Assembly (NCBI GenBank): GCA_963738305.1
Contig: CAVTVU010000011.1
Coordinates: 1 to 64,000, forward strand
From: JBBRHQ01 sp963738305
GTDB lineage: Bacteria; Actinomycetota; Thermoleophilia; Solirubrobacterales; 70-9
Reading direction: 5' to 3'
Length of the DNA stretch: 64,000 nt
Part shown: one piece after another, positions 33,364-46,980 of the stretch
Numbering within the stretch: position 1 is the stretch's first letter
Layout: each line of letters opens with the position of its first letter
The notes under the pieces: generated by a model
Told to the model about the DNA's origin: nothing
The model's database searches: none
What the model saw: the letters and a program-made list of their open reading frames with translations, nothing else
Program-made: the position numbers and the translations under genes

Positions 33364-34131
33364 TCAGTTGGCGCCCTGCCGGCGCGTCCTGTACCTCGAG
33401 GCCTCCGCCCGCAGCGCCAGCTCGGGATCGCAGCGCAGCTGGCGAGCGGCATCGACCGTCGCGAACAGCGCCTCACCGAGTGCCCGCTGGATCGCCCTGC
33501 GGGTATCCGGGTCGGCCGTCGGGCCGGCGTTCTCCCCTTCGGCCACCACGGCCTCCAGCTCGGCCAGGGCCTCGCGCGCCCGGCCGGCGGCCCCCAGCGC
33601 GCTGGGACTCAAACCGGCGTCCTCGCTGCGGTTCGCGGCGCGGCGCTGGAGCTTCCGCGCATAGAGCAACGCCGGCAGGTTTTCGGGGAGGTCGGCGAAC
33701 AGCTCCCCCTCCCCGCCCTGCCCCTCAACATCCCGCTTGATCCGATCCCACTGCCCCAACACGGCATCTGCATCGAGGTCGGTCCCGGGGTGAGCAGTAT
33801 CCGCTTGCTCGTCTGAGCCGAACACGTGCGGGTGCCTGCGGATCAGCTTCTCGACGCAGTGGTCGGCGACCGCGGCCATGTCCCCCGCCCCCCGCTCCTC
33901 CAGGAGCAGCGAGAGGAAGTGGACCTGGAAGAGGACATCGCCGAGCTCGTCGAGGAGCCTTGCGTCGTCTCCCGTCTCGGCCGCCTCGGCCAGCTCGTAG
34001 GCCTCCTCGACCGTGTGCGGGACGATCGAGCGCTCATCCTGCTCGCGGTCCCACGGGCACTCGGCCCGCAGGCGCCGGGTGATCGCGTCGAGGCGGGCGA
34101 CGGCCTCGGCGCTGCGCTGAGGATCCGACAC
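33364..34131 (-). CDS. mazG: nucleoside triphosphate pyrophosphohydrolase MazG
   Basis: 255 residues. The MazG domain shows LRAECPWDREQDERSIVPHT, VEEAYELAEAAETGDDARLL and DELGDVLFQVHFLSLLLEER, containing the EExxE and ExxD magnesium ligands, then HVFGSDEQ. It hydrolyses non-canonical or excess NTPs (house-cleaning). Only the first MazG domain is fully recognisable; the C-terminal part is a looser second repeat (LFADLPENLPALLYARKLQR). It sits 10 bp after the isomerase gene in the same operon, as in many Gram-positives. Confidence 0.92.
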   Translation of the reverse strand: MSDPQRSAEAVARLDAITRRLRAECPWDREQDERSIVPHTVEEAYELAEAAETGDDARLLDELGDVLFQVHFLSLLLEERGAGDMAAVADHCVEKLIRRHPHVFGSDEQADTAHPGTDLDADAVLGQWDRIKRDVEGQGGEGELFADLPENLPALLYARKLQRRAANRSEDAGLSPSALGAAGRAREALAELEAVVAEGENAGPTADPDTRRAIQRALGEALFATVDAARQLRCDPELALRAEASRYRTRRQGAN

Positions 34132-34141
34132 CGGTGCGTGG

Positions 34142-35472
34142 CTATGGAGAGGTCGGCACCGCGCCGGGCGTCGTTGCCCCCGGCACCCCCTGCTGCACGG
34201 CGCTCGACGCGTTCGGCTTCAGCCCGGCGGGGATTGGCCGCTGCGGGAGCCTGTTCCCCTGGGGCGTCAGCACGGTCACCGTGCCCGGCAGCGCCGGCGA
34301 GATGGCCAGGACCGGAGCGGGGCAGGCATCGGGGAGGCCCCCCTTGGGGTTGGCCTCGTAGCAGCCCGGCTGGGCGCCGTCCGGATGACCGCTGCCCTTG
34401 TAGTTGGCGCAGCGGTTGATCACGTAGCCGGAGGCGCAGAAGGTGCGCGACTGCCACTTCGTGCCGTAGTTGGCGACGAATTGCGAGAACGCGGTCTGCT
34501 GGGCCTGCTGCTCGAGCTGGGTGCGGATCTGCGCCTCGACCTTCGAGAGCGGCTGGGTCGTGGCCGGCGAGATCTTGTTCACCTCAAACACGTAGTAGCC
34601 GAGCCTCGTCTTGACCGGGCCCTCGATCTGGCCGACCTCAGCGTCGAAGACGTCGCCGTTAAGCGGTTCCTCGAGCAGCCCGTCGGTGAGGCCCTGGCGC
34701 AGGCCGCCGTTGTCCTTCGAGCTTGGGTCGGTCGAGTACTGCTTCGCCACCTTCTTCCAGCTCGTCGCCGAGTCGTCAGCCTCCAGCGCCGACTTCGCCT
34801 GCTCGACCTTCGCCTTGTCCTTGTTGAGGACGAGCCGCGCGTCCCGGGTCTCAGGGACCGAGAACTGGGACTTGGCCGCGTCGTAGTAGTCCTGGACCTG
34901 GCTGTCGGACACGGAGGGCGAGCTGTTCGTCACCTTCTTCTGGATCGCCGTGCTGAGCAGCTGGAGCTTGACCCGCAGGTCGATGTCAGCCTGGTTGTAG
35001 CCCGAGCGCTTGATGAACTGCTGGTACTCGGCCTCGGTGCGGAAGTTCTGCTTCTTGATGCTCGCCAGCTCCTTGGCGACCTGAGGATCGGTGACGGTGA
35101 TCCCCTGCTCGGCCGCCTCGGACTGGATCCAGACGGTGTCGAGCAGGTCGCCGATCGCCGCGTCGCGGATGTCTCCGTACTGCTTGCTGCTCGGCTTGGG
35201 AACGGCCTGGAGGCCGGAGCGGGCGGCGGTCTGCTTCAGCGCCCGGTCGAACTGCTCCTTGGTGATCGGCGAGGTACCGCTGGCGGCGTCCTCGACCACT
35301 GCGATCGAGTCCGAGGGCACGCTCGGCTGGCCGATCCCCTGGGCGACCGCAAAGCCGACGAAGAGCAGGACGAAGGCGACCCCGAACACCACCAACCCCA
35401 CCTGACGGGCCCCGGCCCGCCCGGAGGCGCCTTTGGCCCCAGACTTCGCGGCCGGCTTCTTCGAATCGGGAC

Positions 35473-35476
<4 letters not shown>
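34142..35476 (-). CDS. peptidylprolyl isomerase, PrsA/SurA-like, parvulin domain
   Basis: 444 residues. One N-terminal membrane helix (VGLVVFGVAFVLLFVGFAVA) is followed by a SurA_N-type helical chaperone region (ITKEQFDRALKQTAARSG, TEAEYQQFIKRSGYNQADID) and a rotamase (PPIC) domain (RDARLVLNKDKAKVEQAKSA, WKKVAKQYSTDPSSKDNGG, FDAEVGQIEGPVKTRLGYYV). A Pro-rich tail with paired cysteines follows (SRTFCASGYVINRC). It probably folds secreted proteins at the outer face of the membrane. Its start overlaps the mfd stop by 4 nt. Confidence 0.9.
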
Positions 35477-38862
<3,386 letters not shown>

Positions 38863-38982
38863 GGTCGCCCAGAAGGCTAGCCCGGGATTCGCCCGCAGCC
38901 CGCTCGAACCGGACGCGGGAGCGAGCGAGGCTTCAATGCTTGGGTGCGAGCGAGCGGGAGCGGAGGTATTCGAGCGGAATGT

Positions 38983-39704
38983 TTATTCCCGGTAGGGCAG
39001 GCCCGGGCCAGTGCGCTGCCACTCGACCTGGCCGGCGCCCTCGGCGCGGGAGCGGTCCTCGACCGCGTCCCACTCGTGCAGCATCCGCTTGATCCGGGCG
39101 ACCGCCTCGGGCGGGTGCGCGGCGACCTCGGCGGCGAGGTCGAGCGAAGCCTCCTCGGTGGCCGCGGCCGGCGCGACCCGGTTGACGAGGCCGAGCCGCA
39201 GGGCCTCGTCGGCGCCGACCGTGCGCGAGCTGAGCAGCAGATACTTGGCCGTGGCGAGGCCGCAGAGGGTGACGAGGCGGGCGGGGCCGACCGGGACCCC
39301 CAGGGCGGCGCCGGGAAAGCGCATCCGCAGGTTGGAGCCCCCCGACTCTGCATGTCGCAGGCGACCGCGACCTCGGCGCCGCCGCCGACGACGTCGCCGT
39401 GGCAGACGGCGATCGTCGGCTTGGGGAAGCCGGTGATCGCGTCGTAGAGGTCGGCGAAGAGCTGCATCCGCCGCACCTTGCCCTCGCCGTCCAGCTCCTC
39501 GCGAACGTCGGCGCCGGCAGAGAAGCCCATGTGGTCTGCGGAGGAGAAGACCAGAACCCGCACCGCGTCGTCGCCGCGGGCAACGGAGAGGTGCTCGAGC
39601 ATCTCGGCGAGCATCTGGGTGTTGATCGCGTTGCGGGCGGCGGGGCGCTCGAGTCGCAGCAGCGCGACGCCGTCCGTGACCTCGTAGGCGGTCAGCTCAT
39701 CCAC
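38983..39704 (-). CDS. enoyl-CoA hydratase/isomerase family protein, frameshifted
   Basis: Crotonase-fold protein of ~240 codons. GTG start at 39704 (VDELTAYEVTDGVALLRLER), then MGFSAGADVREELDGEGKVR with the oxyanion-hole segment and PTIAVCHGDVVGGGAEVAVA. After two inserted bases near 39337 and 39350 the text resumes LRMRFPGAALGVPVGPARLV and LLSSRTVGADEALRLGLVNR. It may hydrate or isomerise a 2-enoyl-CoA. Its start overlaps the pth stop by 8 nt, so it is coupled to pth; no metabolic link to translation is apparent. Confidence 0.85.
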
Positions 39705-40349
39705 GTTCGGCCTCCTCGGTCTCGCTGGTGCGCCGCCGCTCACCGGCCTCCTCGGCGGCGATCTGCTCGACCAGCCGCTCCGCCTCGTCGGCGCGCCGCG
39801 CGATCAGCGCTTCGACCTCCTCGCGGGGCTCGGCGAAGCGCGAGAGGACGTAGGCGGAGACGACCTCCGGATCGCTCGAGTCGGGACGGCCGACGCCGGC
39901 GCGGACTCGCCAGAAGTCGGCGCCGCCGAGGCCCGCGGCGCAGGCTCTTCAGCCCGTTGTGGCCGGCGAGCCCGCCGCCGAGCCTGACCCGGACCTCGCC
40001 GAACTCGAGGTCGATCTCGTCGTGGAGGACGACGACGCGGTCGAGGGGCGCGTGCAGCGCCCCCCGCGCCGGCCCGGCGGCGGAGCCGGACTCGTTCATG
40101 TAGGTCAGCGGCTGAAGCAGGGCGACCCGCGGGCCGCCGGGGCCGGTCCTTCCCTCGGAGATCAGGCCGCCGAAGCGTTGCCGCGGCTTCGGCAGCTCCC
40201 AGCGCCGAGCCAGCTCGGCGGCGATCGCGAAGCCGATGTTGTGGCGGGTCCGCTCGTAGCGCGGGCCCGGGTTGCCGAGGCCGATGACGAGGATCCGGCC
40301 TCCGCCCTCGTCCTCGCCGCGGCTCGCCCCGGCGGCGGAAGATCGACAG
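39697..40349 (-). CDS. pth: peptidyl-tRNA hydrolase, frameshifted
   Basis: Releases tRNA from dropped-off peptidyl-tRNA. Motifs: ILVIGLGNPGPRYERTRHNI GF with the catalytic His, LLQPLTYMNESGSA, and VVVLHDEIDLEFGEVRVRLG GGLAGHNGLKSL. One inserted base near 39938 then gives GLGGADFWRVRAGVGRPDSS and YVLSRFAEPREEVEALIARR. A second insertion near 40330 would join an N-terminus SIFRRRGEP to EDEGGGRILVIG. No canonical start is seen; a CTG just after the rplY stop is the best position. It directly follows rplY, the usual ctc-pth order. Confidence 0.9.
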
Positions 40350-40352
40350 CGG

Positions 40353-41058
40353 CTACTCCCCGTCGGAGTCGCCCGAGTCTCGCCTCGGCCGGCTCGCCTT
40401 CCTCGGCCGGGGCCTCCTCGCCCTCGCCCGCCTCGCCCTCCTCGCCGACCAGCTCGGCCTCCTCCTCGAGCTCGGGCTCCGGCTCCTCCTCGACGCGGGG
40501 CGGGGAGAGGGTCGCGATCGTGACCTCCTCGGGCTCGTCGGCGACGAACTTGACGCCCGCCGGAGCGGTGACCGAGGAGAGCTGGAGGGTGTCGTTGATC
40601 TCCATCGCCGAGACGTCGACGACGATCCGGTCGGGGATCTCGGTCGGCAGCGCCTCCACCGTCACCTCGCGGGTGACGTGCTCCATCACGCCGCCCTCCT
40701 TGACGCCCGGGGCATCCTCGGTGCCCTCCAGCTCGATCGAGACCTCGGCCTCGATCTCCTGGTCGAGCCGCACCTCCTGGAGGTCGAGGTGCTGGAGCTC
40801 TCCGCGGACGGGATGTCGCTGCTGCTCCTTGACGACCACCGGGACCGCCGAGGAGCCCTCGATCTCGAGGTCGAAGAGGGCGTGCCCCGCGGAGATCACG
40901 TGCTGGGCGGCGCGCTCGGGCACCTGGAAGGGCCGGGCCTCCGCGCCGCCGCTGTAGACGACGCCGGGGACGAGACCCTCGCGGCGCAGGCGGCGGCTGG
41001 TGCGCGAGCCGAACTCGGTCCGCGGAGCGGCCTGGAGTGTGGTGCGGTCGGAGGCCAT
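40353..41058 (-). CDS. rplY: 50S ribosomal protein bL25 (Ctc form), frameshift near 3' end
   Basis: About 235 residues, the long Ctc version: an N-terminal 5S rRNA-binding domain (LQAAPRTEFGSRTSRRLRRE, GLVPGVVYSGG, LFDLEIEGSSAVPVVVKEQQ, HPVRGELQHLDLQEVRLDQE), a TL5 C-terminal beta domain (GGVMEHVTREVTVEALPTEI) and a Glu-rich tail. Removing one base near 40380 ends the protein EADSGDSDGE at a stop at 40353; without it the frame reads on into pth. ATG at 41058. It is first in the minus-strand run rplY-pth-ECH-mfd-isomerase-mazG-eno-divIC. Confidence 0.9.
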
Positions 41059-41108
41059 CGCGCGGAGAGCATAGAGAACCAGCATCACCATCTCCGAACG
41101 GCTAGACC

Positions 41109-41150
41109 GACGTGGGACCTTGAACCCCGCATACCGCTGAAAGGTCCACC
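41109..41150. repeat. dispersed palindrome, family 1, copy 2
   Basis: GACGTGGGACCTT at 41109-41121 and AAAGGTCCACC at 41140-41150 flank a loop containing GAACCCCGCATA. It is the same element as 24818-24866, with a few missing or changed bases. It occupies the divergent gap between rplY and the ABC1 kinase gene. Confidence 0.65.
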
Positions 41151-41200
41151 TGCCTGGGCGCTACCTGCCAGAGGAGATGCGGGTGTGGGATTCTTGGCCG

Positions 41201-42624
41201 ATGGCCGACGAGTCGAAGATCCCCAAGGGCCGGGTGCGGCGCTCGGCCAAGCTCGGCTCGGTCCTCGGCGCCCAGGGTGCCCGCTACGCGGGGACCAAGC
41301 GCGGCGAACGTGGCGCGCTCGGAGAGCTCCGGCCGCCAGCGGCTCGAGCAGCGCCACACCGAGACCGCGATGAAGATGGTCGGCGCCCTGGGGCAGATGA
41401 AGGGGGCGGCGATGAAGCTCGGCCAGTTCGCCTCCTTCATCGACACCGAGTTCATCCCCGAGGAGTACCGCGAGATCTACCAGGAGCAGCTCGGCGAAGC
41501 TGCGCACCGACGCGCCCGCCGATGCCCTGGGAGAAGGTCGTCAAGGTGCTCGAGGCCGAATACGACGGAGAGCCGCTGGAGGAGCTGTTCGCGGACGTTC
41601 GAGCGGGAGGCCTTCGCCGCCGCGTCGATCGGGCAGGTCCACCGGGCGGAGCTGCTCGACGGCCGCCGGGTCGCGGTGAAGATCCAGTACCCGGGAATCG
41701 CCGAGGTGCTCGACGCCGACCTTCGCAACGCCGGCACCCTGGTGCGCCTGGCCAAGGCGCTGGCCCCGGGCCTCGACGCCAAGGCGATCGCCCACGAGAT
41801 GCGCGAGCGCGTGCTCGAGGAGCTGGACTACGAGTACGAGGCGCAGAACCAGCGCACCTTCTCGCGCGCCTACCGCGACCACCCCTTCATCTACGTCCCC
41901 GACGTCCTCACCCGGCTCTCGCGGCGCCGGGTCCTGGTCACCGAGTACGTCGAGGGGATGGGGTTCGAGCAGGTCAAGCAGCTTCCCGCCGAGGAGCGAA
42001 GCCGCTTCGGCGAGATCGTCTTCCGCGGCAGCTTCGGCTCGATCTACCACCTCCAGCACTTCAACGCCGACCCCCACCCCGGCAACTTCATCCTGATGGA
42101 GGACGGCCGGGTCGCCTTCCTCGACTTCGGCATGACGAAGCGGCTCGACCTCGAGCAGATCACCCTCGAGCAGCGGGCGATCGACGCGATCGTGCGGGAG
42201 GACCCCGAGGAGCTGCGCGCCTCGCTCCACGATCTCGGCTTCGTCAAGAACCCCTCGAAGCTCGACGCCGAGCGGCTGATGGAGCACGTCAAGGCGGTCG
42301 GCGGCTGGTACATGGAGGACGCCGAGATCGAGATCGACGCCGCCCGGGTGATGGGGATCATCGAGTCGACCCACGACCCCCGCTCGGAGTACTTCGACCT
42401 GATGCGGCGCGAGTCGCTGCCCGCCGAGGAGCTGATGGGCCGGCGGATGGAGATCGGCGTCGTCGCCGTGCTCGGGCAGCTGCGGGCGAGGCGGAACTGG
42501 CACCGGATCATGCGCGAGTGGGTCTACGCCGAGCCCGCCGTCGACCGAGCTCGGCGAGCAGGAATGGGAGTACTTCGAGAGCCGCGGCGTGGTCAGGACG
42601 CCCGGCATCGCCGCCCGGGGTTGA
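41201..42624 (+). CDS. ABC1/UbiB-family atypical kinase, frameshifted
   Basis: About 470 codons from the ATG at 41201 (MADESKIPKGRVRRSAKLGS). Family signatures: MKLGQFASF (KxGQ), FAAASIGQVHRAELLDGRRV (Ala-rich nucleotide loop), VAVKIQYPG (lysine), FNADPHPGNFILMEDGRVAF LDFGMTK (catalytic and metal segment). Five single-base insertions, near 41299, 41496, 41518, 41597 and 42537, break the frame; removing them gives continuous text, ending EWEYFESRGVVRTPGIAARG. Relatives support quinone biosynthesis or lipid handling through ATPase activity. The frequency of breaks argues for poor local sequence. Confidence 0.88.
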
Positions 42625-42710
42625 GCGGCCGCAGCTCAACTCCCGCCCGCCGCCGCCGATAGGAGCTGGCAGACGGCATGACGATCGCAGGGAGAAAGCA
42701 GGTGGCGCGA

Positions 42711-43558
42711 ATGAGCCGCATCCGCAAGGGCTGGGAGCTGACCAAGAAGAGCTGGGCGCTGCTGCGCGAGAACCCGGCGCTGGTCCGCTTCCCGCTCTAC
42801 GGCGCGGCGGCGACGATCGTCTGCGCCGCGATCGTCCTCGGCCCGGGGATCTACCTGATCAGCGACGACCACACGGCCGCCGGGGCCGTGCTGGCGGTGA
42901 TCGGCTTCTACCTGCTGGCGCTGGTCGGCATCTACTTCAGCGTCGGTCTGGCCGCCGCGGCCGACATGATCTTCCGCGGCCAGGAGGCGACGGTCGGCGA
43001 CGGCCTCGCCGTGGCCCGCGCCCGCTTCGGCCAGATCGCCGGCTGGGCCGCCGTCTCCACCCTGGTCGGGCTGGTGCTCAGCGCGCTGGAGAGCGAGGGC
43101 GGGATCTTCGGGCAGATCTTCGGCCGCCTGCTCGACATCGGCTGGTCGCTGATCACCTTCCTCGCGGTCCCGGTGATCGCTCTCGAGGGAACCGGGCCGC
43201 TGGAGACGTTGAAGCGCGCCGCCGGCCTCTTCCGGGCGCGCTGGGGGCAGCAGATCACCGGCAACATCGCGATCGGCGGAGCGGTCTTCCTGCTCGGCGT
43301 CCTCCCGGGCGCGATCCTGGTCATGGCGGGCCTCGCCCTCTGGTCCGTCCGCAGCTACGCCGGCGCGCTGCTGCTGGTGATCGGGGCGATCGTGATCGCG
43401 ATCGCCGCGCTCGATCGCCCGCGCCGCTGAGCGGGATCTTCGGCGTCGCGCTCTACCGCTACGCGACCGAGGGCGAGGCGGTAGGCGGCTTCACCGCCGA
43501 CGAGCTCGAGTCCGCGGTGCGCCGCCGCAAGGGCGCCCCGGAGCCGGGCACGATCTAG
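42711..43558 (+). CDS. DUF6159-type membrane protein, frameshift near 3' end
   Basis: About 280 codons from the ATG at 42711 (MSRIRKGWELTKKSWALLRE). Membrane segments: GAAATIVCAAIVLGPGIYLI, AVIGFYLLALVGIYFSVGLA, VSTLVGLVLSALES, IAIGGAVFLLGVLPGAILVM, GALLLVIGAIVIAIAAL. The intact frame stops at 43430. Removing two bases between 43405 and 43422 restores ALIARALSGIFGVALYRYAT and a cytoplasmic end GFTADELESAVRRRKG, typical of the family. Function unknown; it may form or cap a membrane complex. A palindromic terminator follows 25 bp downstream. Confidence 0.75.
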
Positions 43559-43582
43559 CCGACGCCGCTGCCGAGAGTTCAT

Positions 43583-43605
43583 TTTCCTCTCATAGTGAGA
43601 GGAAA
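43583..43605. terminator. bidirectional terminator hairpin
   Basis: Perfect 10-bp inverted repeat TTTCCTCTCA-TAG-TGAGAGGAAA with a 3-nt loop, unusually A/T-rich for this genome. It sits exactly between the convergent DUF6159 (ends 43558) and MFS (ends 43608) genes. Confidence 0.75.
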
Positions 43606-43607
43606 TC

Positions 43608-45202
43608 TCACTCTCGCGAGCGGCGCTCAGGTCGCGAGCGGCTCCCGAGCAGCGAGCCGCCGACGAAGAGCAGCGAGACGACCAGGCCGCCGACTGCGAT
43701 CGCCGAGATCACCTCGAAGGCCGTGGAGACGCCGGAGACGAACGACTCGCTGACCACGTCGAGGAGCTTCTCGCGGCATTCGGGAACTGGTGGATCACCT
43801 GCTCCCCGGTGTCGGTGCCGGCGAGCGAGCCGTGGACCACGTCGGCCTGGCCCTCGCTCAGGTGCAGGCCCCGCTTCAGCGCGTCGTCGGCGACCTGGCT
43901 CTGCGAGGTCGTTGTGAAGATCGTCGTCGCAAGGCCGAGACCGACGGCCCCGCCGGCGATCTGGAACATGTAGACGATGCCGCCCGCGAGGCTGGAGCGC
44001 GAGGGGTCGAGCGCGGTGACGGCGGCGGTGGTCACCGAGGGGTAGAAGAGGCCGACCCCGAGGCCGGTGATGATCAGCCCCGGCACCAGGGCGGTGTAGC
44101 CGGAGTCGGCGCCGAACCGTGAGAGCAGGAACGGCCCGACGACGAGGCCGACCGAGCCGGCGGTGACGACGGTCTTGCCGCCGACGCGGTTGTAGAGCGG
44201 GCCGGCGACGAAGGAGGTCGCCGCGAAGATGGCGAGCATCGGCAGCATTCCCGACGCCAGACTTCAGCGGCGAGTAGCCGAGGATCTTCTGCATCAGCTG
44301 CGGCGCGTAGAGGACGGTGGTGAAGAAGACCGCCGACATCAGCAGGGTCGCAATGCAGGCGGCGGTGAAGGGGCGGTTGCGGATGATGTCGCCGGGGACC
44401 AGGGCGGCACGCCTTCATCCGCGGCTCGACGAAGGCGAAGGCGATCGGCGAGGACGGCGGCGAGCACGAACATCGCCACCACCCTCGGGTCGCCCCAGCC
44501 CCAGTCCGCCGCCTGGTCCATGCCGACCAGCAGGAAGACCAGGGCGAGGGAGAGGGTGACGATGCCGCCGTAGTCGATCCGCCGCTCCTCGACCTCGACC
44601 GGCGGCTGGTGGACCTTGAGGTAGGTGACGAGCATCGCCAGGGCGGCGATCGGGACGTTGAGGAAGAAGATCCACCGCCAGCTCGCCAGGTCACTGAGGG
44701 CGCCGCCGATCAGCGGCCCCATCGCGTTGCCGATCCCGGCCGCGCCGAGGATCAGGCCGCCCGCCAGCCCGGCCTTCGACTCCGGGAGAGCGGCGAAGGT
44801 CATCCCGAGAATGGCCGGCCACATCAGCGCGCCGCCGATCCCCATCCCAACCCGTGCGGCGATCAGCAGCCCGGTGTTGGGGGCGAGTCCGCCGGCGAGC
44901 GAGAAGGCGGCGAAGATCACCGAGCCGATGAAGAAGACCTTGCGGCGGCCAAACATGTCGGCGAGCTTGCCGCCGGCGACGATCGCCATGCCGAAGGTCA
45001 GCGCGTAGGCGTTGATCACCCACTGGGTGGTGCCGACATCGGTGTCGAGGTCGTGCTCGATCGAGGGCAGGGCGACGTTGAGCGCGGTGAAGTCGTTGGC
45101 GATCACCAGCACGCCGAGCCCCATCGCGACCAGGGCCATGACCGTGCCCGGGGCCATCCGGTCCTCGCTGGCGGTGGCCGCGGCGCTCTCCACGGCGCCC
45201 AA
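43608..45202 (-). CDS. MFS transporter, DHA2 (EmrB/QacA-like), frameshifted
   Basis: About 530 codons, 14-helix drug:H+ antiporter-2 type. Helix 1 region VIANDFTALNVALPSIEHDL, motif A GGKLADMFGRRKVFFIGSVI, and the motif C-like GLILGAAGIGNAMGPLIGGA. Breaks near 44446, 44409, 44249 and 43775 split the second half. Pieces recovered include PGDIIRNRPFTAACIATLLM, MLPMLAIFAATSFVAGPLYN and KLLDVVSESFVSGVSTAFEV. The first three are repaired by single-base removal; the last needs two removals or one addition. It probably exports drugs or other amphipathic compounds. No regulator is adjacent; a GDPD gene precedes it by ~33 bp on the same strand. Confidence 0.85.
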
Positions 45203-45235
45203 CTCTAGGCAGCGGCGCGGAGGTCCGGCGCCGCC

Positions 45236-45958
45236 TCAGTCCAGCTCGGCGAATAGTCGAGGGTCGTTGGAGCAGATGCCGTCCACGCCCATCGCGGCCA
45301 GCCGCCGCATCGCGCCGGGGTCGTCGACGGTCCAGGCGATCAGCTCGACGTCGGCGGCCCGGGTTGCCTCGACGAGTCGCGGCGTGATCACGGGGTGGTA
45401 GACCCACATCGCCTCCACGCCCATCCGCGGCAGCTCGGCGGCAGCCAGGGCCGGCGCGCGACGGCGCATCAGCGCGCAGCCCTGCGTAGACGAGCGGGAT
45501 CGCCCAGCGCTTGGAGGTCCAGTCACGGCCCACCTTGGGATAGGTCCATCCCCGCCTCAGGCCCGGGGCGAGCCCGCGCAGGCGCTCCAGGGTGCTCAGC
45601 TCCATAGTCGAGACCATCGAGCGTTCGATCAGCCCGCGCTCGGAGAGAGCCACGGCCAGCTCCTCCTCGCGCCCCGGCAGCTTCAGATCGCAGTCGATCT
45701 CGACCCGCTCCAGCGGCGGGCGGGTGAAGGCGTCCAGCGCCTCGGTGACGGTGAGCGGCTCGCGCCGCCGGGCGTCGTGCCAGTCGTGGGCGACGACCAG
45801 CGGGGAGCGCTGCTCGGGGGCGACTTCGGGTGACCGTCCGGGAGCCACAGCACGTCCAGCTCGATCATGTCGACGCCGGCCTCGACCGCGGCGGCGAAGC
45901 TCTCGAGGGTGTTGCCGGGGCGGAGGGGGTCGGCGCCCTTGTGGCCGACCAGCCTCAG
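45236..45958 (-). CDS. glycerophosphodiester phosphodiesterase family protein, frameshifted
   Basis: About 235 codons. LVGHKGADPLRPGNTLESFA and AGVDMIELDVLWLPDG carry the HxG, NT and E-D residues of the GDPD active site. After a break near 45838 comes APEQRSPLVVAHDWHDARR with the second catalytic His. After one inserted base near 45485 come GVEAMWVYHPVITPRLVEAT and ELIAWTVDDPGAMRRLAAMG VDGICSNDP, the typical C-terminus. It hydrolyses glycerophosphodiesters to glycerol 3-phosphate. No standard start is visible; a CTG overlapping the prs stop is the nearest candidate. Confidence 0.83.
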
Positions 45959-46980
45959 AAGAGCTGGTTCTCCCCGGCGAAGATCTCGGAGACCGAGTCG
46001 TCGGTGAAGATCCGCCTGATCGAGTCGGCGAACGTGCCGGCCGTGGAGAGAACGGTGATGTTGTCGGGGCCGTCCGGACGCAGGGGGATCGTGTCGGTGA
46101 CGACGATCCTCTCGATCGCCGAGTCTGCCAGGCGCTCATAGGCGGGGCCCGAGAAGACGCCGTGGGTGGCGCAGGCGATCACTCGCGCGGCGCCCTCCTC
46201 CATCACCGTCTCCGCCGCCGCGCAGAGGGTGCCCGCGGTGTCGATCATGTCGTCGACGAGGACCGCGGTCTTGCCCTTGACGTCGCCGACCACATAGCCG
46301 ATCTCGGCGACCTGCTGGGCGGGGCGCTCCTTTTCCATCACCGCCCAGTGGCTGCCGACCTTGCGGGCGAAGTTCCGCGCCGACTTGACCCGGCCGGCGT
46401 CGGGCGAGACGATCACCAGCTCGTCGCCTCCCCAGTCCTGGTCCGTGAACCACTGGGTCAGCATCGGCATCGCGGTCATGTGGTCCACCGGGATGTGAAA
46501 GAAGCCCTGGACCTGCCCGGCGTGGAGGTCCATGGTCAGCACCCGGTCGACGCCGACCTGCTCCAGGCACTTGGCGACGACCCGGGCGGAGATCGGCTCG
46601 CGGGGGGCCGACTTCTTGTCCTGGCGGGCGTAGCCGTACCAGGGCATCACCGCGATGATCCGGTGCGCCGAGGCGCCCTGCGCAGCGTCGGCCATCATCA
46701 GCAGCTCGAACAGGGCGTCGTTGGGGGTCATGCCGTTCTGCCCGTTGGCGCAGGTGGACTGGACGAGGAAGACGTCAGCTCCCCGAATCGACTCCTCGTA
46801 GCGGCAGTAGACCTCGCCGTCGTCGAAGGTCTTCAGGGTCACCTGGCCGATGTCGAGCTCGAGCTTGCCGGCGATCTTGGCGGCCAGGTCGATCGAGCAG
46901 CGCCCGCCGAAGACCATCATCCGCTTCGAGTAGTCGTGCGGGATCGCGGTCGCCGGCCGCGTCTCGGGGATCGTGCTCAC
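45955..46980 (-). CDS. prs: ribose-phosphate pyrophosphokinase
   Basis: 341 residues. Makes PRPP from ribose 5-phosphate and ATP for nucleotide, His and Trp synthesis. Motifs: FGGRCSIDLAAKIAGKLELD, TLKTFDDGEVYCRYEESIRG, YARQDKKSAPREPISARVVA (flexible catalytic loop), MDLHAGQVQGFF, IVSPDAGRVKSARNFARKVG and the PRPP signature AVLVDDMIDTAGT. The GTG start overlaps the glmU stop by 4 nt. About 15 extra N-terminal residues compared with typical class I enzymes are usual in actinobacteria. Confidence 0.96.
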   Translation of the reverse strand: MSTIPETRPATAIPHDYSKRMMVFGGRCSIDLAAKIAGKLELDIGQVTLKTFDDGEVYCRYEESIRGADVFLVQSTCANGQNGMTPNDALFELLMMADAAQGASAHRIIAVMPWYGYARQDKKSAPREPISARVVAKCLEQVGVDRVLTMDLHAGQVQGFFHIPVDHMTAMPMLTQWFTDQDWGGDELVIVSPDAGRVKSARNFARKVGSHWAVMEKERPAQQVAEIGYVVGDVKGKTAVLVDDMIDTAGTLCAAAETVMEEGAARVIACATHGVFSGPAYERLADSAIERIVVTDTIPLRPDGPDNITVLSTAGTFADSIRRIFTDDSVSEIFAGENQLF

